A model generated the notes under the pieces. It worked only from the letters and a program-made list of their open reading frames with translations, was not told the origin of the DNA and ran no database searches. This document shows positions 1 through 7,701 of a stretch of 16,137 nucleotides of DNA, one piece after another. The DNA is from Chromatocurvus sp046260215 (GTDB taxonomy: Bacteria > Pseudomonadota > Gammaproteobacteria > Pseudomonadales > Halieaceae). The position numbers were made by a program, and so were the translations under genes. The stretch is from the NCBI GenBank assembly GCA_046260215.1, contig JBHEPQ010000313.1, positions 1 to 16,137 of the forward strand, written 5' to 3'. Within the stretch, counting starts at the first letter, position 1. Each line of letters starts with the position of its first letter.

Positions 1-147
1 TCGGCGCTGCCACTGCTCATGCTTACCTGTGTAATCTATCTGGCCCTGCCAATCACCTTGCATCCGGGTTTTGTCGTGCTGCCATTCGCAACGATGTTCG
101 CGCTAAGCGTGGCGGTCACGGTGAGCAGCTTCAAGAAGTATCTATGA
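1..147 (+). CDS. C-terminal end of a membrane protein (partial)
   Basis: The frame is open from the first base to a TGA at 145-147 and gives 48 residues. It starts outside the window. The visible part has two strongly hydrophobic stretches (roughly residues 3-20 and 23-42, separated by THPG-like polar residues) and ends in a short basic tail, FKKYL. This is the pattern of the last two transmembrane helices of an inner-membrane protein with a cytoplasmic C-terminus. I do not recognise the family. No clear terminator hairpin follows the stop codon. Confidence 0.55.
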   Translation, partial: SALPLLMLTCVIYLALPITLHPGFVVLPFATMFALSVAVTVSSFKKYL

Positions 148-423
148 GATAGTTCTTAAGCTTTTTCCAAAATAGCTGATGTTGGATCAGTAAGCGTCGC
201 AGTCTTTGCGGGCTATTGAATTTCGACGATGGGACCTTAGGCGGCGCTTCATTGCTGCAAAGACAGGGTTTGCTGTGGAAACCATAGTAAGCGCCCTTGA
301 ATCTGCACCTTTCGCCGGCGGCGCTGACTCTATCAACATGCTACTGTGAAATCAGACACTGGAGTATGTTGATAGGTTGGTGGCACCAGGTAAAGGGGGC
401 CGGCCCAAGGTCACTTACGATAA
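148..423. other. Intergenic stretch without a recognisable gene
   Basis: No convincing coding sequence is seen on either strand. The stretch holds the 10-bp inverted repeat described at 330-375. Just after it a short + strand reading runs GRPKVTYDKSATW and stops at about 460. A related short string, DQSATW, lies at the same place next to the right-hand direct repeat (about 12450), so the similarity between the two sites may extend slightly further left than the clear repeat. Confidence 0.5.
330..375. repeat. Perfect 10-bp inverted repeat with 26-bp spacer
   Basis: CTATCAACAT (330-339) is followed after 26 bp by its exact reverse complement ATGTTGATAG (366-375). No T-run follows, so a Rho-independent terminator is unlikely. 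It lies about 50 bp left of the direct repeat. It could be a protein-binding or recombination site, or the trace of an element end. Its role is unknown. Confidence 0.6.
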
Positions 424-780
424 GAGCGCCACCTGGAACCATTACAAATTGAGAAGGTGAGACCGCGTAAATCGGTCGAGAAGCTGGCCTGGGCCATGCG
501 CAGAATCAAGAAAGGGCGCCCTGGGGTACATTGCCTCCTTTCGCTGGGAAGGACACGCGGTAGCAGATTCCAGCTCAACCGCAATCTGCCAGCAAGGGAG
601 CCAGTGAAAAGCTCATGGCAAGAGCTGTCGCTTGCTCCCGTTAAGGAACGAACAAATATGAATGGCATTTTCACCGCTGGAAACATAATGACCGATCAAT
701 CGGCGGTAATTTTGCGAAATTTTCAGGCTCAGTCGACATGCTCAGCTAGAAAACCTTCTATCAACCAGCAGTTTATACGG
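424..780 (+). repeat. Left copy of a ~355-bp imperfect direct repeat
   Basis: This stretch aligns in the same orientation with 12461-12814. By eye about 85-90% of positions match, with a few short indels. Shared exact blocks include GAGAAGCTGGCCTGGGC, GGGAAGGACACGCGG, GAACGAACAAATAT and CATAATGACCGATCAATC. Both strands have open frames across it, but neither keeps its frame in the other copy and neither matches a family I know, so I treat it as non-coding or decayed. Together with its partner it brackets the catabolic block and the cytochrome gene. It may be the remnant of a transposable element or of a duplicated gene end. Confidence 0.8.
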
Positions 781-922
781 CCTTTACGCCTCAGGCGCTT
801 CGTATCAATCCGGTTGAGGAGGGCCGTGCACCCACTCACGGCAATCTTCGAGTTGCTGGCAGCTTGCTACGCCAATTGGCAGCCTATCCTACAGCTGCCC
901 AGCACAATTAATTCGCGGGGCA

Positions 923-3028
923 TCACAGCGTAAGGTTTTCAGCCAATTGCAACGCACTGTCACTGCTGCCACCAACTAGGAACGTGTATTCTCCGGGTTC
1001 CATCTGCCAGCGGTCCGAGGGCTCATGCCAATAGTATAAAGCCCGCTCTGGTATCTGCAGGTGAACGATACGCACCTCGCCCGGAGCGAGAGTCACTCGT
1101 AAAAATGCCTGCAGCGCTTTGCCCGGTCGTTCAACCACACAGCCGGGATAACACACATACAGTTGGACAACCTCGTCGGCGTACATCTCGCCCTCGTTGC
1201 ACACAGCAACCTGCGCACTTACGCCGTCGACACTGCGACGCACCCGCAGGGCGCGGTAGGCAAAATTTACATAGCTCAGGCCATGACCAAACGGGAAACG
1301 TGGTTCCCTGTGCTGCACATCCAGCCAGCGATAGCCATGCAAAGGACCATACTCGATGGATTCCGCTTGCGGATCAAAAAAGGGATAGTCGGCGGCTGCA
1401 CGCGCGACGCTGAAGGGTAGCTTTCCGGATGGCGCCAGCTCCCCGAACAGAAGCGCGGCGAGGGCTCGACCGCCCTCCATACCGGCATAAAAAGTCTGTA
1501 GCACTGCGCCCGTGGCGTCTATCCAACCTTCAACAAGCACCGCCGAACCGGCGACGATCACGACCACCGTGCGTGGGTTAGCTGCGGTAACGGCCTGAAT
1601 CAGGGTAACCTGCGTGGGCGGCAGACCCAGGTCGACGCGATCACCTCCGGTCGGTCGCCGCGCCGTCGCGGGCGCAGCAGCGTCGGCGTCCGCCGCCCCG
1701 AGGGGAATATCTCCGGGGATGTATTCGCCCTCTTCTTCTGCGGTATAACCCACCACCAGCACCACAGCATCGGCTTTTCTCGCCGCATCAGCGGCGGCAG
1801 AAGGATCGAGCTCGTCTCCGGCGAGTTCTTTATCTGGCTGCCCCAGCACCTCGCCAATACCGGCCAGCGGGGTGACCACCCACGGCGCGTTCACGCGACT
1901 GGAACCGCCATCACCCGTGTTTTCCAGCGTAGCCAGGCGGCCCATCACTGCTACATTAGCGCTGAGCGGGAGTGGCAAGGTCTTATCGCGATTGCGCAGC
2001 AACACAGCAGACTTCTCTGCCGCCTCGCGCGCCAGCGCAACATGTTCGGGGCAGGCGACCTGCGCTGTTGTATAATCGGATAATGGATCTTCCGCGCAGG
2101 CAAAGCGGTATAGCGTGCGCAGTATGCGACGACAGGCAGTGTCGATCACCGCAGGCGCAATCTGCCCCGACTCGACAGCCGCCACCAGCTTTCCACCAAA
2201 GTGCACAGGCTCGGGGTTCTCGATGTCAAGACCCGCGCTGGCAGCGTAAGGCGCATAGACTCCCAGCACCCAATCGGAGTGTACAAAGCCCTCGAAGCCC
2301 CACTCGTGGCGCAGGATGTCCGTAAGCAGCGCACCATTCTGTCCGCAATACTCACCGTTCAGGCGGTTGTAGGCACTCATCACCGACGCACACCCCGCCT
2401 CAATCACCCGGCGGAAATGCGGCAGATAGACTTCACGCAGCGTGCGCGCGTCCATAAGCACATCCACCCTGAAGCGCGCGTTCTCTATGGAGTTGCCAGC
2501 GAAATGTTTCACCGTGGCGATTACGTTGTGAGCCTGAATACCTTCCGTGAGCGCTGCGCCCATCTCGCCGACGTGAAACGGGTCCTCACCATAGGTTTCC
2601 TGGGCGCGTCCCCAACCGGGGTGACGCAGCAGATTCACACATACGGCACCGGAGAGGTTGCACCCCTGCGCGCGAATCTCAATTCCCATAACTTCACCAA
2701 TACGGCGCTCGAGCGAAGGATCCCAGCTGGCACCCCGCGCCATGGACACGGGAAAGCATGTGGATTGACCACGTGCAACCCCGCGCGGTCCGTCAGTAAA
2801 CCAAAGCGCTGGCACCCCCAGACGCTCGCACCCCGCACCCGCCTGATACGGCTCAGCACCCCAGGTGCCTCCGCTGCGACGATACTGCTCAAAAAAACCG
2901 CGTCCCGACATCATGGCGACCTTCTCGACCAAGGTCGCCACCTGCAGGATTACAGCGATGCGCGCGTCAATATCGGCGTTACTAAGGCCTTTTTCAGGCG
3001 ACAGGTCTGATGTGAGCGGATCTGGCAT
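923..3028 (-). CDS. Glycoside hydrolase family 3 beta-glycosidase, cytoplasmic
   Basis: Retaining exo-glycosidase of the GH3 beta-glucosidase/xylosidase type, 701 residues. The N-terminal GH3 domain carries GRAQETYGEDP (from about residue 140), KHFAGNS (174-180) and SAYNRLNG (about 218). The expected nucleophile is Asp252 in the SDW motif. The C-terminal alpha/beta sandwich follows. Its VGYTAEEEGEY stretch probably contains the acid/base Glu, and PSGKLPFS lies near its end. A fibronectin-III-like domain occupies the last ~90 residues. There is no signal peptide, so it should act on imported sugar in the cytoplasm. The ATG at 3028 follows the receptor stop by 12 bp, with GGGGTG just upstream; a GTG at 3034 is an alternative start. 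It is transcribed with the receptor. The exact sugar specificity cannot be read from sequence. Confidence 0.93.
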   Translation of the reverse strand: MPDPLTSDLSPEKGLSNADIDARIAVILQVATLVEKVAMMSGRGFFEQYRRSGGTWGAEPYQAGAGCERLGVPALWFTDGPRGVARGQSTCFPVSMARGASWDPSLERRIGEVMGIEIRAQGCNLSGAVCVNLLRHPGWGRAQETYGEDPFHVGEMGAALTEGIQAHNVIATVKHFAGNSIENARFRVDVLMDARTLREVYLPHFRRVIEAGCASVMSAYNRLNGEYCGQNGALLTDILRHEWGFEGFVHSDWVLGVYAPYAASAGLDIENPEPVHFGGKLVAAVESGQIAPAVIDTACRRILRTLYRFACAEDPLSDYTTAQVACPEHVALAREAAEKSAVLLRNRDKTLPLPLSANVAVMGRLATLENTGDGGSSRVNAPWVVTPLAGIGEVLGQPDKELAGDELDPSAAADAARKADAVVLVVGYTAEEEGEYIPGDIPLGAADADAAAPATARRPTGGDRVDLGLPPTQVTLIQAVTAANPRTVVVIVAGSAVLVEGWIDATGAVLQTFYAGMEGGRALAALLFGELAPSGKLPFSVARAAADYPFFDPQAESIEYGPLHGYRWLDVQHREPRFPFGHGLSYVNFAYRALRVRRSVDGVSAQVAVCNEGEMYADEVVQLYVCYPGCVVERPGKALQAFLRVTLAPGEVRIVHLQIPERALYYWHEPSDRWQMEPGEYTFLVGGSSDSALQLAENLTL

Positions 3029-3040
3029 AGACACCCCGGA

Positions 3041-5374
3041 TCAATAACTCATGGACACGCGCACACCAACGGAACGCAGAGATTCAAACGTCAGGAATTG
3101 CGCATAGCCACCATTATCAAAAGGCTGCCCGGCAATGGCCTCGGCAAAGCTCTCGTCGAGCAGGTTGCGTCCGAACAGCGCCAGAGTGCCCCGCCCATCA
3201 CTGAAGTTCAGGCCCACTTGCGCATCCACCAATGCGAAGCTGCCAATGCGGGTATTCGGATCGTTGGTGTTGCTTGAGATAGCACTGTCGCGATAACTCA
3301 CGCCCACCTGCGAGAATGCGGGCTTCCCCAGAAGCTGAAAATCGTAACGGGCCAGGCCGTTCATCACCCAGCGCGGCGCATTGGCAAGATCGCCACCGGA
3401 AAGATCCTGAAAGTCCCCTCGCCCATTGCCGCTGCTGTCAACACAGCCATCCTGGCCCACTGGCTGTAAAACATAGCACGGCGCTCCGGGGAAGTCCTCG
3501 AAAGTGGCGTTAGTGTAGGCCATGGCCAGCGACAGGGTGATGGCATCGGTAGGCAGCGCGGTGAAGTCTGCCTCGAAGCCGTAGGTCCTGGCCTCGCCAG
3601 CATTGGTCACAGAAAAGATGGTGGTGCCATCAGGTGCTGGCACCAGCGCCTGCGCCTGGAAATCTTCTATGGTGGAGTAAAATGCGGTGAGATTGGCCGT
3701 GAGACGGCCACCCCAGCCCGTGCTGCGAATGCCAAGCTCATACTGCAGCGGAATTTCAGCATCGACTGTGGGCAGCAGCGTATTCTGTGGGCCAGTACCG
3801 TTTATAGTGAGCCCGCTGACCACGCCGCCCGACTTGTAACCTTTGCTGACGGTCGCAAAAACGTTGGTCTGATCCGACAGGTAGTACTGCAAGCCAAGGC
3901 GCCAGGCGAGGGCTGTGTCGTTTACTTCTCCACGCAGTGGCTGCGGAGTCACCGTCTGTCCGGCAAAGGGGCCCACTGACCCCGGCGTAACCGTACGCAG
4001 CTGATCTCCCGAAATTTCTGAGCGCAGCAATCGCGCGCCGACAATCAGACTGAATTGATCAGTCACGGCGTACTCGCCTTGCCCGAACAGCGCCTTGTTG
4101 GTTTCTTCTATTGCACTGACCATGTCCGATCCCAGCAACAGACCCGATGGCAGCACGCCCAGCAGATCAAGACCCGCAGTGCCGGCTTGTGTGTTGATCT
4201 GATCAAGATCCTGCTCGAACCAGAACGCACCGAGGGTGTAGGTAAGACGCTGATCACGCGGCGATAGCAGGCGCAGCTCCTGACTGAACTGCGTCTGCTC
4301 CAGGTCCCCCAGATTAACCGCAAGGAAGGGGAGCGGGATGAGGTCGGCGTCGTTGTTATCAAAACTCTCCCACTGACGCCAGGCCGTCAGAGATACCAGG
4401 TCGAAGTCCCCCATCCGCCAGTTGAGCTCTGCGGAGAAACCGCCGCTCTCCATCTGGTTTCGGAAAACGCCGTCGGCCGCCAGCAGGCGGTTGCCCGGCC
4501 CGGGGGTTATGCCGCTGGCAGCAGTGGCTGTGCCGATCGCCGGCACACCAGAGCCGAGCAGTCCGGAGCCGGGGCCGCCGGTAGATGCATTACGCAGCGT
4601 CAGCGCACCGGCCGCCTGGTCTCGCCTGGCGTAGTCAGCCGACACTAGCAGATCGAGGTTTTCCGTGAAATTTATCGCCAGCTTGCCACGTGCACCATAT
4701 TCATCGCGCTCATTCAACTCACTCTGAGGCGCGTCGGGATTGACGTTGAACACATAGCCATCGCGCTGATTGGAGTAGCCGCTTACGCGACCTTGAATTC
4801 GGTCAGTCAGCGGCCCAGAGACAGACCCGGAGAGATTCAGCTCATTGCGGGTGCCATAGCCAATCTTGACGTCTGCCTCGAAGGTGTCTGTTGGCTTGCG
4901 GGTAATGATAGAGATCACTCCGGCAGATGCATTCTTTCCGAACAGGGTGCCCTGCGGACCGCGCAAGACTTCCACACGCTCAACATCGGACAGATCGAAC
5001 AGCCCGGCGCCCTCCCGACCAAGGATTACGCCGTCAATCGCCATGGCCACGCTGCCCTCGATCCCTACATTGAACAGGCCGGTCCCAATACCACGAATCG
5101 TCGATGCAGACTGCCGCGCATTGATGCCGGCCGCAAAGGTGATACCGGGCACGGCATACTGTAGCTGGTCAAAACCATCAATCTGTCGGAGATCCAGTGC
5201 GTCGCCACTAATGGCGGTTACGGAAATCGGCACATCCTGCAGGTTCTCAGCATAGCGCTGCGCCATCACCACGACTTCTTCCAGAAGCGCCGATTGCTGT
5301 GCCTGCACCAGCGGCACACTACAGAAGAAAACTGCACCCGCCAGTGGCAGGGCGCGAAAGGGAATCCCGTGCAT
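3041..5374 (-). CDS. TonB-dependent outer-membrane receptor
   Basis: A 777-residue ligand-gated outer-membrane transporter powered by TonB-ExbBD. It starts with a signal peptide (about residues 1-25, ending VQA). A TonB-box-like EEVVV follows at 32-36, then a plug domain (about 45-160) with the conserved VERVEVLRGPQGTLFGKNA region at about 131-149. The rest is a 22-strand-type barrel with many alternating aromatic and polar strands, closing on a C-terminal aromatic Tyr. The length is normal. There is no N-terminal FecA-like signalling extension, so it should not control a sigma factor. The start has a good ribosome site (GAGGAAAG). A two-operator promoter lies directly upstream and the GH3 gene directly downstream, which points to a carbohydrate or glycoside ligand rather than iron. 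The exact ligand is an inference from context. Confidence 0.93.
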   Translation of the reverse strand: MHGIPFRALPLAGAVFFCSVPLVQAQQSALLEEVVVMAQRYAENLQDVPISVTAISGDALDLRQIDGFDQLQYAVPGITFAAGINARQSASTIRGIGTGLFNVGIEGSVAMAIDGVILGREGAGLFDLSDVERVEVLRGPQGTLFGKNASAGVISIITRKPTDTFEADVKIGYGTRNELNLSGSVSGPLTDRIQGRVSGYSNQRDGYVFNVNPDAPQSELNERDEYGARGKLAINFTENLDLLVSADYARRDQAAGALTLRNASTGGPGSGLLGSGVPAIGTATAASGITPGPGNRLLAADGVFRNQMESGGFSAELNWRMGDFDLVSLTAWRQWESFDNNDADLIPLPFLAVNLGDLEQTQFSQELRLLSPRDQRLTYTLGAFWFEQDLDQINTQAGTAGLDLLGVLPSGLLLGSDMVSAIEETNKALFGQGEYAVTDQFSLIVGARLLRSEISGDQLRTVTPGSVGPFAGQTVTPQPLRGEVNDTALAWRLGLQYYLSDQTNVFATVSKGYKSGGVVSGLTINGTGPQNTLLPTVDAEIPLQYELGIRSTGWGGRLTANLTAFYSTIEDFQAQALVPAPDGTTIFSVTNAGEARTYGFEADFTALPTDAITLSLAMAYTNATFEDFPGAPCYVLQPVGQDGCVDSSGNGRGDFQDLSGGDLANAPRWVMNGLARYDFQLLGKPAFSQVGVSYRDSAISSNTNDPNTRIGSFALVDAQVGLNFSDGRGTLALFGRNLLDESFAEAIAGQPFDNGGYAQFLTFESLRSVGVRVSMSY

Positions 5375-5423
5375 AGTTCTTTCCTCGCGTGATTAACACG
5401 GCCTGAAGCCGCTCATTATTTGT

Positions 5424-5437
5424 TATCCGATCGGATA
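5424..5437. promoter_or_regulatory. Putative TetR operator O1 (receptor promoter)
   Basis: TATCCGATCGGATA is a perfect 14-bp palindrome whose centre is about 56 bp from the receptor start codon. It overlaps the predicted -10 box. The same TATCC-N4-GGATA core recurs at 5471-5484 and 9136-9149. The length and symmetry suit a TetR-family dimer, and a TetR gene lies in the same block. Binding is inferred, not shown. Confidence 0.75.
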
Positions 5438-5464
5438 GTAAGCCTCCGCGCGCAGGCGCGTCAA
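5435..5464 (-). promoter_or_regulatory. Sigma70-type promoter for the receptor-GH3 pair
   Basis: Read on the minus strand, TTGACG (5464-5459) is followed after 18 bp by TACTAT (5440-5435). Both boxes are close to the consensus. The -10 box runs into operator O1, and the -35 box begins just after the right arm of operator O2. A repressor on either site should therefore block RNA polymerase. The boxes were assigned by eye, and the transcription start is not known. Confidence 0.65.
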
Positions 5465-5465
5465 G

Positions 5466-5489
5466 TTTGCTATCCAGTCGGATAGCAAA
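5466..5489. promoter_or_regulatory. Putative TetR operator O2, extended palindrome
   Basis: The arms TTTGCTATCC and GGATAGCAAA are exact reverse complements around the spacer AGTC, giving a 24-bp site. Its core TATCC-AGTC-GGATA matches O1 and the symporter site. Its centre is 47 bp from that of O1, on the upstream side of the -35 box. It has the longest arms of the three sites, so it may be the tightest-binding one. Confidence 0.75.
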
Positions 5490-5542
5490 TTGCCAAACGC
5501 GAAGATTCTACCCGGGGGGTTGCCGGCGCAGCGCGGACGTGC

Positions 5543-6874
5543 TCAGTCAGTGCGCGGCGGTGCCGGCGGAAACGGTGGGGGTGGGGGCACCGCCAGCTGC
5601 TTGCGGGCTTGCGCTACGATGGCAAGCAGTCTTGCCACCTCGTCCGGCTGGTCGGGTGCCAGACTGTAGTTCTCCCCCGGGTCGCTGGCAAGATTGAACA
5701 GCAGCGGGTAGCCACGATCACCCAGGGGAACTTCATAGATCTTGTAGTAACCCCGAAGCACAAGTCGCCAATCGCCGCTGCGAACGGCCGCAATCTGATC
5801 CTCATTGAAGAACAACAGTTCATCGTGCGGTGTCGGTGCGCCCTGGCTCAACACGGGCCAGATATCGCGGCCATCAAGTGTGAGGTGATCGGTCTCAGCC
5901 CCGGCAAGCCGCGCCAAGGTGGGCAGCAAATCCAGCCCGGACACGGGCTCGTCGCTCAGCTGTCCGCGCGGGAGACCCGAAGGCCAGTAAGCGACAAAAG
6001 GTACCCTGTAGGCGCCATCCCAAGTACCTCCTTTGCGATCTCGCGATACCCCCGCCGAGCCCTCAAACCAGGGCCCGTTGTCCGACGTGAAGACAATCAG
6101 CGTGTTGTCACGCTGACCGCTGCGCTCTAGTGCGTCGATCAATTGACCGACACTCCAGTCGATAGTCTCCACAGTGTCGCCGTAAAGCCCGGCACCTGAC
6201 TGTCCCCGAAAGGGTGGCCCGGAGAACAAGGGGATGTGCGGGAAGGTATGCGCGAAATAAAGAAAGAACGGTCGATCGCCCGACTCCTCAATTAGAGCCA
6301 CAGCCTCCTCGGTATAACGCGCGGTCAGCGTCGTTTGGTCCACCGACGCTTCAATCACCTCCTCATCACGGTACAGCGGAAACGGAGACATATCGTTTGA
6401 GTATGGCACGCCAAGGAACTCGTCAAAGCCATGCGAGGTGGGCCAGTGTGGTGCCTGGTTACCCAAGTGCCATTTGCCGATCATAGCCGTGCGATAGCCG
6501 GCGCCGCGGAGCAGGGTGGCGAGTGTGGTTTCCGTTGCGGGCAGGCCGTGTGAACTCCCCGGCCTGATCACGTCTTTAGCCAGACCCATGCGCACCGGCT
6601 GGCGGCCGGTCAGGAACCCCGCGCGCGATGGCGTGCAAACGTTGGCGGGCGCGTAAAAGCTGGTGAGCCGCGCACCTTCACTCGCCAGCGCGTCAATGTT
6701 GGGCGTGCTGATCAGAGTACTGCCATTCGCGCCGATGTCACCGTAGCCGAGATCGTCCGCGAGAATGAAAACGATGTTCGGGCGTGGTGCCGCCGTATCG
6801 GCCAGCCCTGCACCGCAGCAGAGCCAGACAATCAGACCAGCGCCGATCAGACGCCATGGTGAGCCAATGCTCAT
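5543..6874 (-). CDS. Exported type I (S1, formylglycine) sulfatase
   Basis: Hydrolyses a sulfate ester, 443 residues. The signal peptide covers about residues 1-26. NIVFILADD (33-41) supplies the Asp pair for metal binding. The formylglycine signature CTPSR (80-84) is followed by AGFLTGR, so Cys80 should be converted to formylglycine. GKWHLG (133-138), FAHTFPH (208-213) and TSDNG (263-267) supply further active-site residues, all intact. It resembles the arylsulfatase A/GALNS side of the family. The C-terminus is an unusual proline-rich tail (about 430-440). I chose the ATG at 6874 because AAGGGG lies before it and the signal peptide starts there; the GTG at 6922 has no such support. No maturation enzyme (FGE or anSME) is encoded here. 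It follows the regulator gene by 70 bp. The true substrate is unknown. Confidence 0.92.
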   Translation of the reverse strand: MSIGSPWRLIGAGLIVWLCCGAGLADTAAPRPNIVFILADDLGYGDIGANGSTLISTPNIDALASEGARLTSFYAPANVCTPSRAGFLTGRQPVRMGLAKDVIRPGSSHGLPATETTLATLLRGAGYRTAMIGKWHLGNQAPHWPTSHGFDEFLGVPYSNDMSPFPLYRDEEVIEASVDQTTLTARYTEEAVALIEESGDRPFFLYFAHTFPHIPLFSGPPFRGQSGAGLYGDTVETIDWSVGQLIDALERSGQRDNTLIVFTSDNGPWFEGSAGVSRDRKGGTWDGAYRVPFVAYWPSGLPRGQLSDEPVSGLDLLPTLARLAGAETDHLTLDGRDIWPVLSQGAPTPHDELLFFNEDQIAAVRSGDWRLVLRGYYKIYEVPLGDRGYPLLFNLASDPGENYSLAPDQPDEVARLLAIVAQARKQLAVPPPPPFPPAPPRTD

Positions 6875-6944
6875 GACAGAGCCCCTTGTAGAAAAAATAG
6901 ATTGGCACGAAATAGCTTTCACAGTCTTGAAGAATGACGCCCGA

Positions 6945-7607
6945 TCACGCTTGCTCGCTCACGACCCGGTGCTCAAAAAACAGGGTAAGCAAGGTATCAG
7001 CATGGGCGTTGATCACCACCGGATCATTCGCGTCAACGCCATAGACCAGTCGGACTTCGGCAGCGAGGGCAAACATCATTTGCGCGGCGGCAGAAAGAAT
7101 GTAGACCAGTGAGTGCAGGGGGACTCGCGGGTAAATGCCCTCTGCCATCAGCGCATTCAGACTCTCGGCAAGCAGGTCGTGATCGGGACGAATGAAGTGC
7201 TCGACGGCCCAGCGCAGTCGCTCACTGTCGACCACCGACTCCTGCACCATGATTCTTGCGTGCTCTGGATGGCGCGCGCAGTAGCTAACGTAGCGCCGCA
7301 GGCGAACGCGGGTCTGCTCATAAAGCGACAGTCCAGCGTCTGTTACCGGGATAGCAGTCTCCGCATGCAGACGCTCAAACAAAAAGCCGACGGCCGCCTT
7401 CCAAAGACCATCCTTATCGCCAAAGTGGTAACGGATCAGGCCATGATTGACGCCAGCCGCCGCCGCGATCTCGCGGACGCTGGCCGCCGTAAAGCCCTGG
7501 GCCGCAAAGGTCTCAAGAGCGCACTGCAGGATACGTGCACGCGTCTCCGCTTTTTGCATGGCACGGCGCTGGCCGGGCTCACTCGCGCAGTCAATTACAG
7601 ATGACAT
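6945..7607 (-). CDS. TetR/AcrR-family transcriptional regulator
   Basis: A 220-residue one-domain repressor type. An N-terminal TetR DNA-binding domain covers about residues 20-70. Its helix-turn-helix lies in FTAASVREIAAAAGVNHGLI (39-58), followed by the typical RYHFGDKDGLW. The C-terminal part is all-helical and variable, as in ligand-binding domains of the family. The ATG at 7607 is chosen; a GTG at 7619 is possible and is better placed behind GAGGGG. The gene sits between the symporter and the sulfatase on the same strand. It probably binds the three TATCC-N4-GGATA sites in this block, one of which lies ahead of its own operon, so it may repress itself. The inducer is unknown. Confidence 0.92.
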   Translation of the reverse strand: MSSVIDCASEPGQRRAMQKAETRARILQCALETFAAQGFTAASVREIAAAAGVNHGLIRYHFGDKDGLWKAAVGFLFERLHAETAIPVTDAGLSLYEQTRVRLRRYVSYCARHPEHARIMVQESVVDSERLRWAVEHFIRPDHDLLAESLNALMAEGIYPRVPLHSLVYILSAAAQMMFALAAEVRLVYGVDANDPVVINAHADTLLTLFFEHRVVSEQA

Positions 7608-7701
7608 GAAAAAATCCACTCGTCAAAGCCCCTCAGTGTAGCAAAGGGCAGGCGTTTGTCAGCGCCGCCCCGACTCGCAGCTGCCAGGTAAATAAGGCAA
7701 A

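Noticed and set aside
878..899. GGCAGC...GCTGCC hairpin after the GH3 gene as a terminator
   Set aside because: The stem is only 6 bp with a 10-nt loop, and no T-run follows in the direction of GH3 transcription.
457..933. 158-codon + strand open frame across the left direct repeat
   Set aside because: The frame is not kept in the right copy, the product has no domain-like pattern, and it overlaps the end of the GH3 gene. It is better explained as an open frame in repeat DNA.
2201..3010. 269-codon + strand open frame opposite the GH3 gene
   Set aside because: It is the antisense shadow of a clear GH3 coding region. Its product has no recognisable motif.
6875..6922. Longer sulfatase start at GTG 6922
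   Set aside because: There is no ribosome site before it, and the extra 16 residues would lie ahead of a normal signal peptide. The ATG at 6874 has AAGGGG in front.
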